From the NCBI RefSeq assembly GCF_014652235.1, contig NZ_BMYK01000006.1, positions 124,001 to 188,000 on the forward strand: a stretch of DNA of 64,000 nucleotides, written 5' to 3'. How positions within the stretch are numbered: position 1 is the first letter of the stretch; every line of letters begins with the position of its first letter. The notes beneath the pieces were generated by a model. That model did no database searches. It saw only the letters and a program-made list of their open reading frames with translations, and was not told where the DNA came from. The DNA is from Pseudorhodoferax aquiterrae (GTDB lineage Bacteria; Pseudomonadota; Gammaproteobacteria; Burkholderiales; Burkholderiaceae_C). Made by a program: the position numbers and the translations under genes. Below are positions 24,891-33,176 of this stretch, in pieces.

Positions 24891-25811
24891 TCAGACCGGA
24901 TCCCAGGTGAACACGTCGCCCGAGCGGTCCAGGTCGAAGTAGCTGGCCTTCATGGCCGGCAGCGCGTGGCTCAGCACGGACTCGGGCGTCCAGCCTTCGG
25001 AGCGGTGCACCGAGCGCACCGGACGCGGCTGGCTGATCAGGAAGATCTCGTTGTTGCGCACGGCGAAGATCTGGCCGTTGGTGTCCTTGGACGCATCGCT
25101 GCACAGCGCCACGGCCAGCGGGGCGATCTTGGCCGGCGTCATCTGCTTGATGCGTTCCACACGCGCCTTCTCGGCCTCGGTCTCGGTCGGGATGGAGCCG
25201 ATCATGCGGCTCCAGGCGAACGGCGCGATGCAGTTGCTGCGCACGTTGAACTTCTGCATGTCCAGCGCGATGGACTTGGACAGCGCGGCCAGGCCCAGCT
25301 TGGCGGCCGCGTAGTTGGCCTGGCCGAAGTTGCCGATCAGGCCCGAAGTGCTGGTCATGTGCACGAACACGCCGGAGTTCTGCTCCTTGAAGTGCGTGGC
25401 GGCCGCGCGGCTCACGTGGTAGCTGCCGTACAGGTGGACCTTGATGACGGCGTCCCATTCCTCGTCGCTCATCTTGTGGAAGAAGCGGTCACGCAGGATG
25501 CCGGCGTTGTTCACGACGCCGTCGATGCGGCCGAAGCTGTCCAGCGCCGAGGTCACGATGCGCGCGCCGCCGCGTGCATCGGACACGCTGTCGGTGTTGG
25601 CCACGGCCTCGCCGCCCAGCGCCTTGATCTCGTCCACGACCTTCTGCGCGGGGCCGGCGTCGTTGCCTTCGCCGCTCACAGACGCGCCGATGTCGTTGAC
25701 CACCACGCGTGCGCCGGATCGGGCCAGCGCCAGCGCGATGTCGCGGCCGATGCCGCCGCCCGCGCCCGTCACGACCACGACCTTGCCGGCCATCAAAGTT
25801 TGCTCGCTCAT
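24891..25811 (-). CDS. SDR family 3-hydroxyacyl-CoA dehydrogenase-like protein
   Basis: A 306-residue NAD(P)-dependent short-chain dehydrogenase. Cofactor loop VVVTGAGGGIGRDIALALA, NNAG motif VVNNAGILRDRF, and catalytic ANYAAAKLGLAALSKSIAL (YxxxK) are intact. The closest type is the dehydrogenase domain of multifunctional enzyme 2, including the VVNDIGASVSGEG insertion after the second strand, so oxidation of a 3-hydroxyacyl-CoA is likely. The C-terminal 60 residues are longer than a minimal SDR. The ATG at 25811 is preceded by GGAG; an in-frame ATG 12 codons earlier is less likely. Last gene of the DUF35-thiolase operon. Confidence 0.88.
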   Translation of the reverse strand: MSEQTLMAGKVVVVTGAGGGIGRDIALALARSGARVVVNDIGASVSGEGNDAGPAQKVVDEIKALGGEAVANTDSVSDARGGARIVTSALDSFGRIDGVVNNAGILRDRFFHKMSDEEWDAVIKVHLYGSYHVSRAAATHFKEQNSGVFVHMTSTSGLIGNFGQANYAAAKLGLAALSKSIALDMQKFNVRSNCIAPFAWSRMIGSIPTETEAEKARVERIKQMTPAKIAPLAVALCSDASKDTNGQIFAVRNNEIFLISQPRPVRSVHRSEGWTPESVLSHALPAMKASYFDLDRSGDVFTWDPV

Positions 25812-25843
25812 CTTGTGTGCTCCTTCGTCTTGGAAATCCATGT

Positions 25844-27196
25844 TCACAGCAGCGCGGTGACGCGCGGCCACTCGGCCATGCGCCACACGCGTTCGGCCAC
25901 GCCGCGCGTTTCGTCCGCCGTGGCGCCGTTCGCATAGGCCGCCAGCTGCAGCGCCTTGGCTTCGATCTCGGCGCGGCTCAGCGTGTTGCCGGGGTCGCCC
26001 TTGGGCTCGTCCACGCGGCCGTGCAGCGTGCGGCCATCGGTGGTCCGCACCGTGACCTTGCCGATCCAGCGCCGAGGGTAGGCGCCGTCGACCTCGGGGT
26101 CGAGCACCATGGTGACTTTGTCGCGCAGCGCGACCACCTCGGGGCTGCGGAAATGCGCATCGAACTCGGCCAGGCCCGCGCGGTCGAACGCGCCGATCAG
26201 GCCCAGCACCGTGCCCATGGAGAACTTGCTCTGGTGCACCGTGCGCGGGTCGGTCACGGGGCCCAGCACGTCGATGGCGCCCTGGTGCACGTGGGTCGTG
26301 ACCTGGGCGATGTCGGCGGGCTTGAGGCCATGCGCGCGCACCACCTGCTGCAGCGCGTCGGCCGCGGGGTGCGTATGGCGGCACGAGGCGTGGTACTTGA
26401 ACGAGGTCTCGGCCAGCGTCCAGCGCGTGCCCAGGCCATCGGTCAGCTTGGCCGGGTCGGCGTCGGTGGACATGCCAGCGCCCATGCCCTGCGGGCCTTC
26501 GAGGATGCGCTGCGCACCCGTGAAACCGTCCTGCGCCAGGTAGGCGGCCAGCAGGCCGTCGCTGGCGGCCTTGGCCGTGTGCAGTTGCTTGCTGTCGGCC
26601 GCGTCGCGCAGGAACTCCCACAGGCCGGCGGCCTGGGTGCCGGCCGAGCCGAAGGCGTGCAGCATCTTCCCCGCGTCCAGGCCCAGCAGGCGGCCCACGG
26701 CGGCCGCGGCCGCCACGGTGCCGGCCGTGGCCGTGGTGTGGAAGATGCGGTAGTGCGAGCGGCCCAGGAACTCCCCGACGCGGATGCCGATCTCGTAGCC
26801 GGCCACCGAGGCCACGAGCAGGTCGCGGCCCGAGGCGCCGATGGCCTGGGCCACGGCCAGCGCGGGCGGGAACACCACGGCCGCGGGGTGGAACACCGAG
26901 CCGTTGTGCACGTCGTCCTGCTCGGCCACGTGCGAGGCCGCGGCGTTGACCATGGCGGCGAACAGCGGGCTGGAGCGCGTGCGCGAGATCAGCACCTCGC
27001 TTGCGCCGTCGCTCGGCCCCATGGCGCGCGCGACAGTGGCGATGGACTCGACCGCGCGCGAGCCCTTGCCGGCCAGCACCGAACCGAACCAGTCGAGGAA
27101 GAGGTCCTCGGTGCGGCGCAGCACGGGCGCGGGGATATCTTCGAACTGCAGGCCGGCGGCGAAGGCGGCCAGTTCCTTGCTGGGATGGTCACTCAT
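25844..27196 (-). CDS. MmgE/PrpD family protein
   Basis: A 450-residue protein of the 2-methylcitrate dehydratase/cis-aconitate decarboxylase family. It begins [19 protein letters not shown] and contains the family motifs [20 protein letters not shown] and [16 protein letters not shown], where the histidines and lysine of the active site lie. It probably hydrates or dehydrates a tricarboxylate or hydroxyacyl substrate, but the family has broad and often unknown specificity. It lies between the acyl-CoA dehydrogenase and SDR genes, 11 bases after the former, so it is likely to serve one step of the same pathway, perhaps as a hydratase replacement. Confidence 0.87.
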   Translation of the reverse strand: MSDHPSKELAAFAAGLQFEDIPAPVLRRTEDLFLDWFGSVLAGKGSRAVESIATVARAMGPSDGASEVLISRTRSSPLFAAMVNAAASHVAEQDDVHNGSVFHPAAVVFPPALAVAQAIGASGRDLLVASVAGYEIGIRVGEFLGRSHYRIFHTTATAGTVAAAAAVGRLLGLDAGKMLHAFGSAGTQAAGLWEFLRDAADSKQLHTAKAASDGLLAAYLAQDGFTGAQRILEGPQGMGAGMSTDADPAKLTDGLGTRWTLAETSFKYHASCRHTHPAADALQQVVRAHGLKPADIAQVTTHVHQGAIDVLGPVTDPRTVHQSKFSMGTVLGLIGAFDRAGLAEFDAHFRSPEVVALRDKVTMVLDPEVDGAYPRRWIGKVTVRTTDGRTLHGRVDEPKGDPGNTLSRAEIEAKALQLAAYANGATADETRGVAERVWRMAEWPRVTALL

Positions 27197-27207
27197 GGCT
27201 GGCTCCC

Positions 27208-28368
27208 TCAGAACGAGCGCGGCAGGCCGAGGATGTGCTCGGCCACGTAGGAGAGGATCAGGTTGGTGGAGATCGGCGCGACCTGGTACAGCCGCGTCTC
27301 GCGGAACTTGCGTTCCACGTCGTATTCGCAGGCGAAGCCGAAGCCGCCGTGGAACTGGATGCAGGCGTTGGCCGCCTCCCAACTGGCCTTGGCCGCCAGG
27401 TACTTGGCCATGTTGGCCTGCGCGCCGCAGGGCTGGTGCGCGTCGAACAGCTCGCAGGCCTTCCAGCGCATGAGGCTGGCGGCCTCGACCTCGATGTAGG
27501 CCTCGGCGATGGGGAACTGCACGCCCTGGTTCTGGCCGATCGGGCGGCCGAACACGATGCGGTCCTTCACGTACTTGGAGACGCGGTCGATGAACCAGTA
27601 GCCGTCGCCGATGCACTCGGCCGCGATCAGCGTGCGCTCGGCGTTCAGGCCGTCCAGGATGTACTTGAAGCCCTGGCCTTCCTCGCCGATCAGGTTCTCG
27701 GCCGGGATCTCCAGGTTCTCGAAGAACAGCTCGTTGGTCTCGTGGTTGACCATGTTGAGGATGGGCCGCACGGTCATGCCGCTCTTCTCGGCCTGGCGCA
27801 GGTCGACCATGAAGATGGACAGGCCTTCGCTCTTCTTCTTCACGTCCGCCAGCGGCGTGGTGCGCGCCAGCAGGATCATGAAGTCGGAGTGCTGGATGCG
27901 GCTGATCCAGACCTTCTGGCCGTTGACGACGTAGCGGTCGCCCTTCTTCACCGCCGTGGTCTTGATCTTGGTGGTGTCCGTGCCCGTGGTGGGTTCGGTC
28001 ACGCCCATGGACTGCAGCCGCCATTCGCCGCTGGCGATCTTGGGCAGGTAGAACTCCTTCTGCGCCTTGGAGCCATGGCGCAGCAGCGTGTTCATGTTGT
28101 ACATCTGGCCGTGGCAGGCGCCGGAGTTGCCGCCGGCGCGGTTGACCTCCTCCATGATCACCGAGGCCTCGGTCAGGCCCAGGCCGGAGCCGCCGTACTC
28201 CTGCGGGATCAGCGCGGCCATCCAGCCGGCCTTGGTCAACGCATCGACGAATTCTTCGGGGTAGGCGCGCTTCTCGTCGACCTTGCGGAAGTACTCGTCG
28301 GGGTACTCGGCGCACAGGGCGCGCACGGCGTCGCGGATGTCCTGGTACTTGTCTTGGGTGGTGCTCAT
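27208..28368 (-). CDS. Acyl-CoA dehydrogenase
   Basis: A 386-residue flavoprotein. The family signatures are SMGVTEPTTGTDTTKI (FAD/substrate loop), VVNGQKVWISRIQHSD, NHETNELFFENLEIP and, in the last third, AANACIQFHGGFGFACEYDV. The usual YEGTS glutamate is replaced by VAPISTNLI, so the catalytic base must lie elsewhere, as in the isovaleryl/long-chain-like subfamilies, or activity is altered. It follows the thiolase gene by 10 bases and precedes MmgE/PrpD. It should begin one round of beta-oxidation of the pathway substrate. Confidence 0.9.
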   Translation of the reverse strand: MSTTQDKYQDIRDAVRALCAEYPDEYFRKVDEKRAYPEEFVDALTKAGWMAALIPQEYGGSGLGLTEASVIMEEVNRAGGNSGACHGQMYNMNTLLRHGSKAQKEFYLPKIASGEWRLQSMGVTEPTTGTDTTKIKTTAVKKGDRYVVNGQKVWISRIQHSDFMILLARTTPLADVKKKSEGLSIFMVDLRQAEKSGMTVRPILNMVNHETNELFFENLEIPAENLIGEEGQGFKYILDGLNAERTLIAAECIGDGYWFIDRVSKYVKDRIVFGRPIGQNQGVQFPIAEAYIEVEAASLMRWKACELFDAHQPCGAQANMAKYLAAKASWEAANACIQFHGGFGFACEYDVERKFRETRLYQVAPISTNLILSYVAEHILGLPRSF

Positions 28369-28378
28369 GGCAGGGTTC

Positions 28379-29554
28379 TCACAGGGTTTCGGCCAGGCCG
28401 AGGATGGCGGTGGCCTGGCTGGACAGCGTGCCGCCGTTGCCATGCGCGAGTGCCGTCTTGGCACCCGCGATCTGGCGGTCGCCGCAGTTGCCGCGCAGTT
28501 GCCGCACGCCTTCGATCAGCGCGAAGATGCCATACATGCCGGGGTGCACGCACGAGAGGCCGCCGCCGTTGGTGTTGACGGCCAGGCGCCCGCCCGGGGC
28601 GATGGCGCCGTTCTCCACGAAAGGACCGCCCTCGCCCTTCTTGCAAAAGCCCAGGTCCTCCAGGAACAGCAGCACGTTGATCGTGAAGGCGTCGTACAGC
28701 GCGAGCACGTCGATGTCCTTGGGCGCCAGGCCCGCCATCGCGAAGGCGGCAGCGCCCGAGTCCTTGGCCGCCGTCACGGTCACGTCGTGCATGGACGAGA
28801 TCTGGCGGTTCCAGCAGGCCGTGCCGTTGCCCAGCACGTAGACGGGCTTGTTCGGCAGGTCCTTCGCGCGCTCGGCACGCACCAGCACGTAGGCGCCGCC
28901 GCCGTCGGTGACCAGGCAGGCGTCGCGCACCGACAGCGGATCGCTGACCATGCGGGCCTTCAGCACGTCCTCGATCGTGAGCGGGTCGCGCAGGAAGGCC
29001 TCGGGGTTCTTCTGCGCCCACTGGCGCGCGGCCACGGCGACCTCGGCCAGCTGGCGCCGCGTGGTGCCGTACTGGTGCATGTGGCGCGCCGCGGCGAGCG
29101 CATAGGCCGACAGCGGCATCATGGGCTCGTAGGGCATCTCGTAGGGCTGCGGGTCCAGGAACCTGCGGCTGGCCACGACCTCCTTGCGGCCGAAGGTGGC
29201 GGTGCGCTGCGTGCTGCCGTAGCAGACCAGCACCGCGTTGCACTGGCCCGATTCGAGCGCGTGCATGGCCGGCAACAGATGGGCGATGAAGCTGGAGCCA
29301 CCGATCATCGTGGAGTCGATGTACGAAGGCCGGATGCCCAGGTGCTCGATGACGGGCATGGCCCACATGGTGGCGGCGGCACTGGCCGTGCACAGGCCAT
29401 CGATGTCGCCCATTTTCAGGCCGGCATCGGCCACGGCCTGGCGGGCCGAGATGGCCAGCAGCTCCATGTCGGTGTAGCCCGGCGCTTCGCCGCAGCCGAA
29501 GGTGGCCACGCCGGCGATCGCGGCACGGCCGCGCAGTTGTTTCCAATCGCTCAT
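28379..29554 (-). CDS. Thiolase-like protein lacking the nucleophilic cysteine
   Basis: A 391-residue thiolase-fold protein of the SCP2/lipid-transfer group. The N-terminal half reaches the region where thiolases have a nucleophilic cysteine in a CxSG motif; here it reads STMIGGSSFIAHLLPAMHAL, with no cysteine. The C-terminal half keeps a histidine (GGGLSCVHPGMYG) and the closing AHGNGGTLSSQATAIL. It follows a DUF35 protein by 4 bases. Thiolase-like proteins that lost the cysteine and pair with DUF35 (Ltp2 with ChsH2) are retro-aldolases cleaving 3-hydroxyacyl-CoA. That is a reasonable inference here, but ordinary annotation would be acetyl-CoA acetyltransferase. Confidence 0.88.
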   Translation of the reverse strand: MSDWKQLRGRAAIAGVATFGCGEAPGYTDMELLAISARQAVADAGLKMGDIDGLCTASAAATMWAMPVIEHLGIRPSYIDSTMIGGSSFIAHLLPAMHALESGQCNAVLVCYGSTQRTATFGRKEVVASRRFLDPQPYEMPYEPMMPLSAYALAAARHMHQYGTTRRQLAEVAVAARQWAQKNPEAFLRDPLTIEDVLKARMVSDPLSVRDACLVTDGGGAYVLVRAERAKDLPNKPVYVLGNGTACWNRQISSMHDVTVTAAKDSGAAAFAMAGLAPKDIDVLALYDAFTINVLLFLEDLGFCKKGEGGPFVENGAIAPGGRLAVNTNGGGLSCVHPGMYGIFALIEGVRQLRGNCGDRQIAGAKTALAHGNGGTLSSQATAILGLAETL

Positions 29555-29558
29555 CGCC

Positions 29559-29957
29559 TCACCCCTGCACCGCATCGAACACCACGAGCGCGTCCGCGCC
29601 CTCGCGCTGCAGCACGCGCGCCTGCACGCGCTGGCCGATGCGCACGTCGCTGGTTGGCATGCCTTCGACACGGCCCATCAGGCGCACGCCCTCGTCCAGG
29701 TCGATCAGCGAGACGTTGAGGTCGCCGCCGGCCTCGGGTTTGCGCCGCACCGTGGTCACGGAATAGACGGTGCCGGTGCCGGCCGGCGCGACGAACTGCA
29801 GCGCGCCGCTGCCGCAGTGCGGGCAGAGTTCGCGCGGGTAGTAGACGTGCTGGCTGCAGTCGTCGCAGCGCTGGATCAGGAAGCGGCCTTCCTTCAATGC
29901 GGCCTGGTGGCGCGCCTGGACGCCGCCCGCCGCATCGGGTGGGAGGATGGTGGTCAT
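29559..29957 (-). CDS. DUF35 OB-fold / zinc-ribbon protein
   Basis: A 132-residue protein with an N-terminal rubredoxin-like zinc ribbon (RCDDCSQHVYYPRELCPHCG, a CxxC...CxxC pair near residues 31-49) and a C-terminal OB fold starting GTGTVYSVTTVRRKP. DUF35 proteins bind thiolase-fold partners and hold the CoA substrate; some form the active aldolase only as a complex. It is the first gene of the operon and precedes the thiolase-like gene by 4 bases, which strongly implies a complex. The start at 29957 faces the divergent flavoprotein gene. Confidence 0.88.
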   Translation of the reverse strand: MTTILPPDAAGGVQARHQAALKEGRFLIQRCDDCSQHVYYPRELCPHCGSGALQFVAPAGTGTVYSVTTVRRKPEAGGDLNVSLIDLDEGVRLMGRVEGMPTSDVRIGQRVQARVLQREGADALVVFDAVQG

Positions 29958-30021
29958 GGGAGGGGCTTGTCTCGCATCGGGTTTCGAACGGCCGCAAGCA
30001 TGCCGCCCGGGGCCGGCTGGC

Positions 30022-30052
30022 GCCATCCGTATTTGGTGAACGGGGTGTTCGG
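30022..30052 (+). promoter_or_regulatory. 31-bp conserved motif in the DUF35/flavoprotein divergent gap (copy 2)
   Basis: Starting GCCATCCGTATTTGG and ending GGGGTGTTCGG, it matches 19776-19806 at 25 of 31 positions. It contains the dyad GAAC-5-GTTC at 30038-30050. It lies 39 bases before the flavoprotein ATG and 64 bases before the DUF35 start. A hexamer TAGAAT at 30061 could be a -10 box for the flavoprotein. A common regulator for both loci is inferred. Confidence 0.5.
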
Positions 30053-30091
30053 GCCACTTCTAGAATGGCGCTCCCTCTCGGAGACACACCC

Positions 30092-31516
30092 ATGAACGCT
30101 CCCGCCAGCACCGCCCAGCTGATTCCCGAATTCCACCCGCGCGAGGTGCCCGCGGTGCTGATCGAAGCGCTCAAGGCGCGCTTCGGCGAGAAGTGTTCCA
30201 CGGCGCTCGTGGTGCGCGAGCAGCATGGGCGCGACGAGTCCTCGTTCACGGTGCCGCCGCCGGCGGCCGTGGTGTTCGCCGAAAGCACCGAGGACGTGGC
30301 CGAGGCCGTGCGCCTGGCCGCGGCGCACGCGGTGCCGGTGATCCCGTTCGGCGTGGGCTCCTCGCTCGAAGGCCATCTGCTGGCCGTCCAAGGCGGCATC
30401 AGCGTCGACGTGTCGCGCATGAACAAGGTGCTCTCGGTCAACGCCGAAGACCTCACGGTGACCGTGCAGCCCGGCGTCACGCGCAAGCAGCTCAACGAGG
30501 AGATCAAGAGCACCGGCCTGTTCTTCCCGATCGACCCGGGTGCGGACGCCTCCATCGGCGGCATGGCGGCCACGCGCGCGAGCGGCACCAACGCCGTGCG
30601 CTACGGCACCATGCGCGAGAACGTGTTGGCGCTGGAAGTGGTCACGGCCGCGGGCGAGGCCATCCGCACGGGCACGCGGGCCAAGAAGTCATCGGCCGGC
30701 TACGACCTCACGCGGTTGTTCGTGGGCAGCGAGGGCACGCTGGGCGTGATCACCGAGGTGACGCTGCGCATCTATCCGCTGCCCGAGGCGGTGTCGGCCG
30801 CGATCTGTTCGTTTCCCAGCATCGAGGCGGCCGTGCGCACGGTCATCCAGACCGTGCAGCTCGGCGTGCCGATCGCGCGCGTGGAACTGATCGATGCGAA
30901 CACCGTGCGCATGGTCAACGCCTACGCCAAGCTCACGCTGCGCGAGGAGCCCATGCTGCTCATGGAGTTCCACGGTTCCCCGGCCAGCGTGAAGGAGCAG
31001 GCCGAGACGGTGCAGGAGATCGCGGCCGAATTCGGCGGCAACGCCTTCGAGTGGGCCAGCACGCCCGAGGAGCGCACGCGGCTGTGGACGGCGCGGCACA
31101 ACGCCTACTTCGCGGCCGTGCAGTCGCGCCCGGGCTGCAAGGTGATCTCCACCGACACCTGCGTGCCGATTTCCCGCCTGGCGGACTGCCTGCTCGACTC
31201 CGTGGCCGAGGCCGACGCCAGCGGCATCCCCTACTTCCTGGTCGGCCACGTGGGCGACGGCAACTTCCACTTCGGCTACCTGCTCGACCCGAACCTGCCC
31301 GAAGAGCGCGTGAAGGCCGAGCAGCTCAACCACGACCTCGTGGCGCGCGCGCTGCGGCTGGAAGGCACCTGCACGGGCGAGCATGGCGTGGGGCTGCACA
31401 AGATGGGCTTCCTGGTCGACGAAACCGGCGCCGGCGCGGTGGAGATGATGCGCACGATCAAGCGGGCGCTGGATCCGCAGAACATCATGAATCCCGGCAA
31501 GATCTTTGCGCTGTAG
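30092..31516 (+). CDS. FAD-linked oxidase, D-lactate dehydrogenase (cytochrome) type
   Basis: A 474-residue flavoprotein of the GlcD/LDHD family that oxidises a 2-hydroxy acid, typically D-lactate, and passes electrons to the respiratory chain. The PCMH FAD domain shows IPFGVGSSLEGHL, DPGADASIGGMAATRASGTN and RYGTMRENVLALEVV, and the C-terminal FAD-oxidase domain ends with FLVGHVGDGNFHFG and GTCTGEHGVGLHKMGFL. These match the mitochondrial-type LDHD closely. The ATG at 30092 is preceded by TCTCGGAGACACACCC. It is divergent from the thiolase operon and shares the gap with the conserved 31-bp motif. Confidence 0.88.
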   Translation: MNAPASTAQLIPEFHPREVPAVLIEALKARFGEKCSTALVVREQHGRDESSFTVPPPAAVVFAESTEDVAEAVRLAAAHAVPVIPFGVGSSLEGHLLAVQGGISVDVSRMNKVLSVNAEDLTVTVQPGVTRKQLNEEIKSTGLFFPIDPGADASIGGMAATRASGTNAVRYGTMRENVLALEVVTAAGEAIRTGTRAKKSSAGYDLTRLFVGSEGTLGVITEVTLRIYPLPEAVSAAICSFPSIEAAVRTVIQTVQLGVPIARVELIDANTVRMVNAYAKLTLREEPMLLMEFHGSPASVKEQAETVQEIAAEFGGNAFEWASTPEERTRLWTARHNAYFAAVQSRPGCKVISTDTCVPISRLADCLLDSVAEADASGIPYFLVGHVGDGNFHFGYLLDPNLPEERVKAEQLNHDLVARALRLEGTCTGEHGVGLHKMGFLVDETGAGAVEMMRTIKRALDPQNIMNPGKIFAL

Positions 31517-31648
31517 GAGGTGCAGCCGGCGCCGCGGGGCGCTGGGCGGGCTCGGAGATTTCGTCAGAATTGGTTACCCTCCGACTTGACATGTGTGGAT
31601 TTATTGCAAAGCCCGACCTAAAGTCGCCTCCTTTTCGATGAGATTGCC

Positions 31649-32254
31649 ATGGTCCGATCGCTTTTGCCCCTTGCAGCCCTTGCGCTGGCCGCCTGCGTGC
31701 AGGCGCCGCCGGCCACACAGTCCGACCAAGTGCCCATGGTCCGCATCTGCGACGACAAGGGATGCTCCGACCGCCCGCGCAACAGCGCCAGCTTCGACGC
31801 CACGCGCGACACCAATCCCGAACAGACCCGCCGCATCGCCGCGCTGACCGCGCTTGCCGAAAAGGATCCGCGTGCCGCCTACGACCTGGGGCTGCGCTAC
31901 TTCCGCGGCGACGGCGTGCCGCAGAACAGCTACCAGGCGCTGCAATGGATGCGCAGCGCGGGCGAGCGCGGCCATGCGCAGGCCCAGCTCGCGCTGGGCC
32001 GCTTGTACCTGTCGGGCCTGCAGGAAATGGGCGCCGATCCGGCCGAGGCCGAGCGGTGGTTGTCGATGGCCGCCGGCCGTGGCGACAAGGAGGCCGGCAA
32101 GTTGCTGGCCGAGGCCTCCGCTGCCAGGAAGAAGAACCAGGACGAGTACAAGGCCTGGCTGGACCTGAAGCGCCAGATCGAGCTCGAGTCCTGGCAGACC
32201 CGCTACACCTACTACTGGGTCTGGCAACCGACCGGCTGGTCGTCACGCTATTGA
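31649..32254 (+). CDS. Sel1-repeat lipoprotein
   Basis: A 201-residue probable lipoprotein. The signal peptide MVRSLLPLAALALAAC gives the lipobox LAAC with cysteine at residue 16. The mature part has two to three Sel1 (TPR-like) repeats, for example AYDLGLRYFRGDGVPQNSYQ and AQLALGRLYLSGLQEMGADP, followed by a lysine/glutamate-rich tail ending WVWQPTGWSSRY. Sel1 proteins act as scaffolds for protein contacts. It precedes the CsgG-like lipoprotein gene by 48 bases, which suggests a joint envelope role. Confidence 0.82.
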   Translation: MVRSLLPLAALALAACVQAPPATQSDQVPMVRICDDKGCSDRPRNSASFDATRDTNPEQTRRIAALTALAEKDPRAAYDLGLRYFRGDGVPQNSYQALQWMRSAGERGHAQAQLALGRLYLSGLQEMGADPAEAERWLSMAAGRGDKEAGKLLAEASAARKKNQDEYKAWLDLKRQIELESWQTRYTYYWVWQPTGWSSRY

Positions 32255-32302
32255 GCGCCCCGCATTTCTTTCCCTTTCCATCCTTCTGCAGAAAGCCAAG
32301 CC

Positions 32303-33133
32303 ATGAACACCTCCTCCTTCCTGCGCCCCGCCGTGCTGGCCGCCTCCGTGCTGGCCCTGGCCGGCTGTGAAACGCCCGGCGGCGGCAAGATCACGACCGG
32401 CAGCGCCCCCACCGCCGTGACCGGCGGCGCGGCCGGCGGCACCAGCGCGGGTGCCAACCCCAACCTGGAGCGCTGCGATGCACCGCTAGGCACGCTGGCC
32501 GTGGACGACGGCCGGGGCAAGGAGTGGTACGCCAGCTTCGGCGCGGCCACCAAGGTCACCTCCATCGAGCCGCTGCTGCGCCTGGCCGTGCAGCAGTCCA
32601 ACTGCTTCGTGATCACCTCGATCGGCAACAACCGCACCGAGAGCAAGCTGTCGGCCATCACCGACAAGCAGCGCAACTCGGGCGAGTTCCGTGCGGGCTC
32701 CAAGCAGGAGAAGGGCCAGCGCGTGGCGGCCGACTACTTCCTGGAGCCGGCCATCATCATCGACAACGACTCCACCGGCAAAGTGGCGGCCGGCCTGGGC
32801 GCTTTCCTGCCCGGTGGCTTCGGCGCGCTGGCCGGCAGCATGGAGAGCAAGGCCTCGGTCGTGACCATGACGCTGTTCGACATCCGCTCGGGCGTGCAGA
32901 TCGGCATCTCCGAAGGCAATGCCACGGCCACCAACTTCGGTGCCGCCCTGGGGGCCTTCGGCGGCGGTGCGGCAGCCGGCCTGGGCGGCTTCTCGCGCAC
33001 GCCCGAGGGCAAGGCCACGGTGGCGGCTTTCATCGACGCCTGGAACTCCATGGTCGTCTCGCTGCGCAACTACAAGGCGCAGGAAGTCAAGGGCGGCCTG
33101 GGCCGCGGCGGCGTGCTCAAGGTCGGCCAGTAA
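32303..33133 (+). CDS. CsgG/HfaB-like outer-membrane lipoprotein
   Basis: A 276-residue lipoprotein. Signal and lipobox (VLAASVLALAGC, Cys22) are followed by a low-complexity linker of glycine and alanine, then the CsgG-type domain: LLRLAVQQSNCFVITSIGNN, ADYFLEPAIIIDNDS, VTMTLFDIRSGVQIGISEGN and a C-terminal FIDAWNSMVVSLRNYK. CsgG is the curli secretion pore and related proteins help attach or assemble surface structures. No curli genes are near, so it is CsgG-like rather than CsgG. A terminator follows. Confidence 0.8.
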   Translation: MNTSSFLRPAVLAASVLALAGCETPGGGKITTGSAPTAVTGGAAGGTSAGANPNLERCDAPLGTLAVDDGRGKEWYASFGAATKVTSIEPLLRLAVQQSNCFVITSIGNNRTESKLSAITDKQRNSGEFRAGSKQEKGQRVAADYFLEPAIIIDNDSTGKVAAGLGAFLPGGFGALAGSMESKASVVTMTLFDIRSGVQIGISEGNATATNFGAALGAFGGGAAAGLGGFSRTPEGKATVAAFIDAWNSMVVSLRNYKAQEVKGGLGRGGVLKVGQ

Positions 33134-33154
33134 GCCGGCACTGCGCCTGGGAGG

Positions 33155-33176
33155 AACCGCCTTCGGGCGGTTTTTT
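33155..33176 (+). terminator. Rho-independent terminator after the CsgG-like gene
   Basis: The 7-bp stem AACCGCC/GGCGGTT around a TTCG tetraloop is followed by six T residues in all. It ends on the last base of the convergent methyltransferase gene and may work on both strands. Confidence 0.88.

Noticed and set aside
31561-31620. A consensus -35 box TTGACA at 31586-31591 before the Sel1 lipoprotein gene.
   Set aside because: No acceptable -10 hexamer lies at 16-18 bases, so I do not call a promoter, although the region is AT-richer than average and probably contains one.
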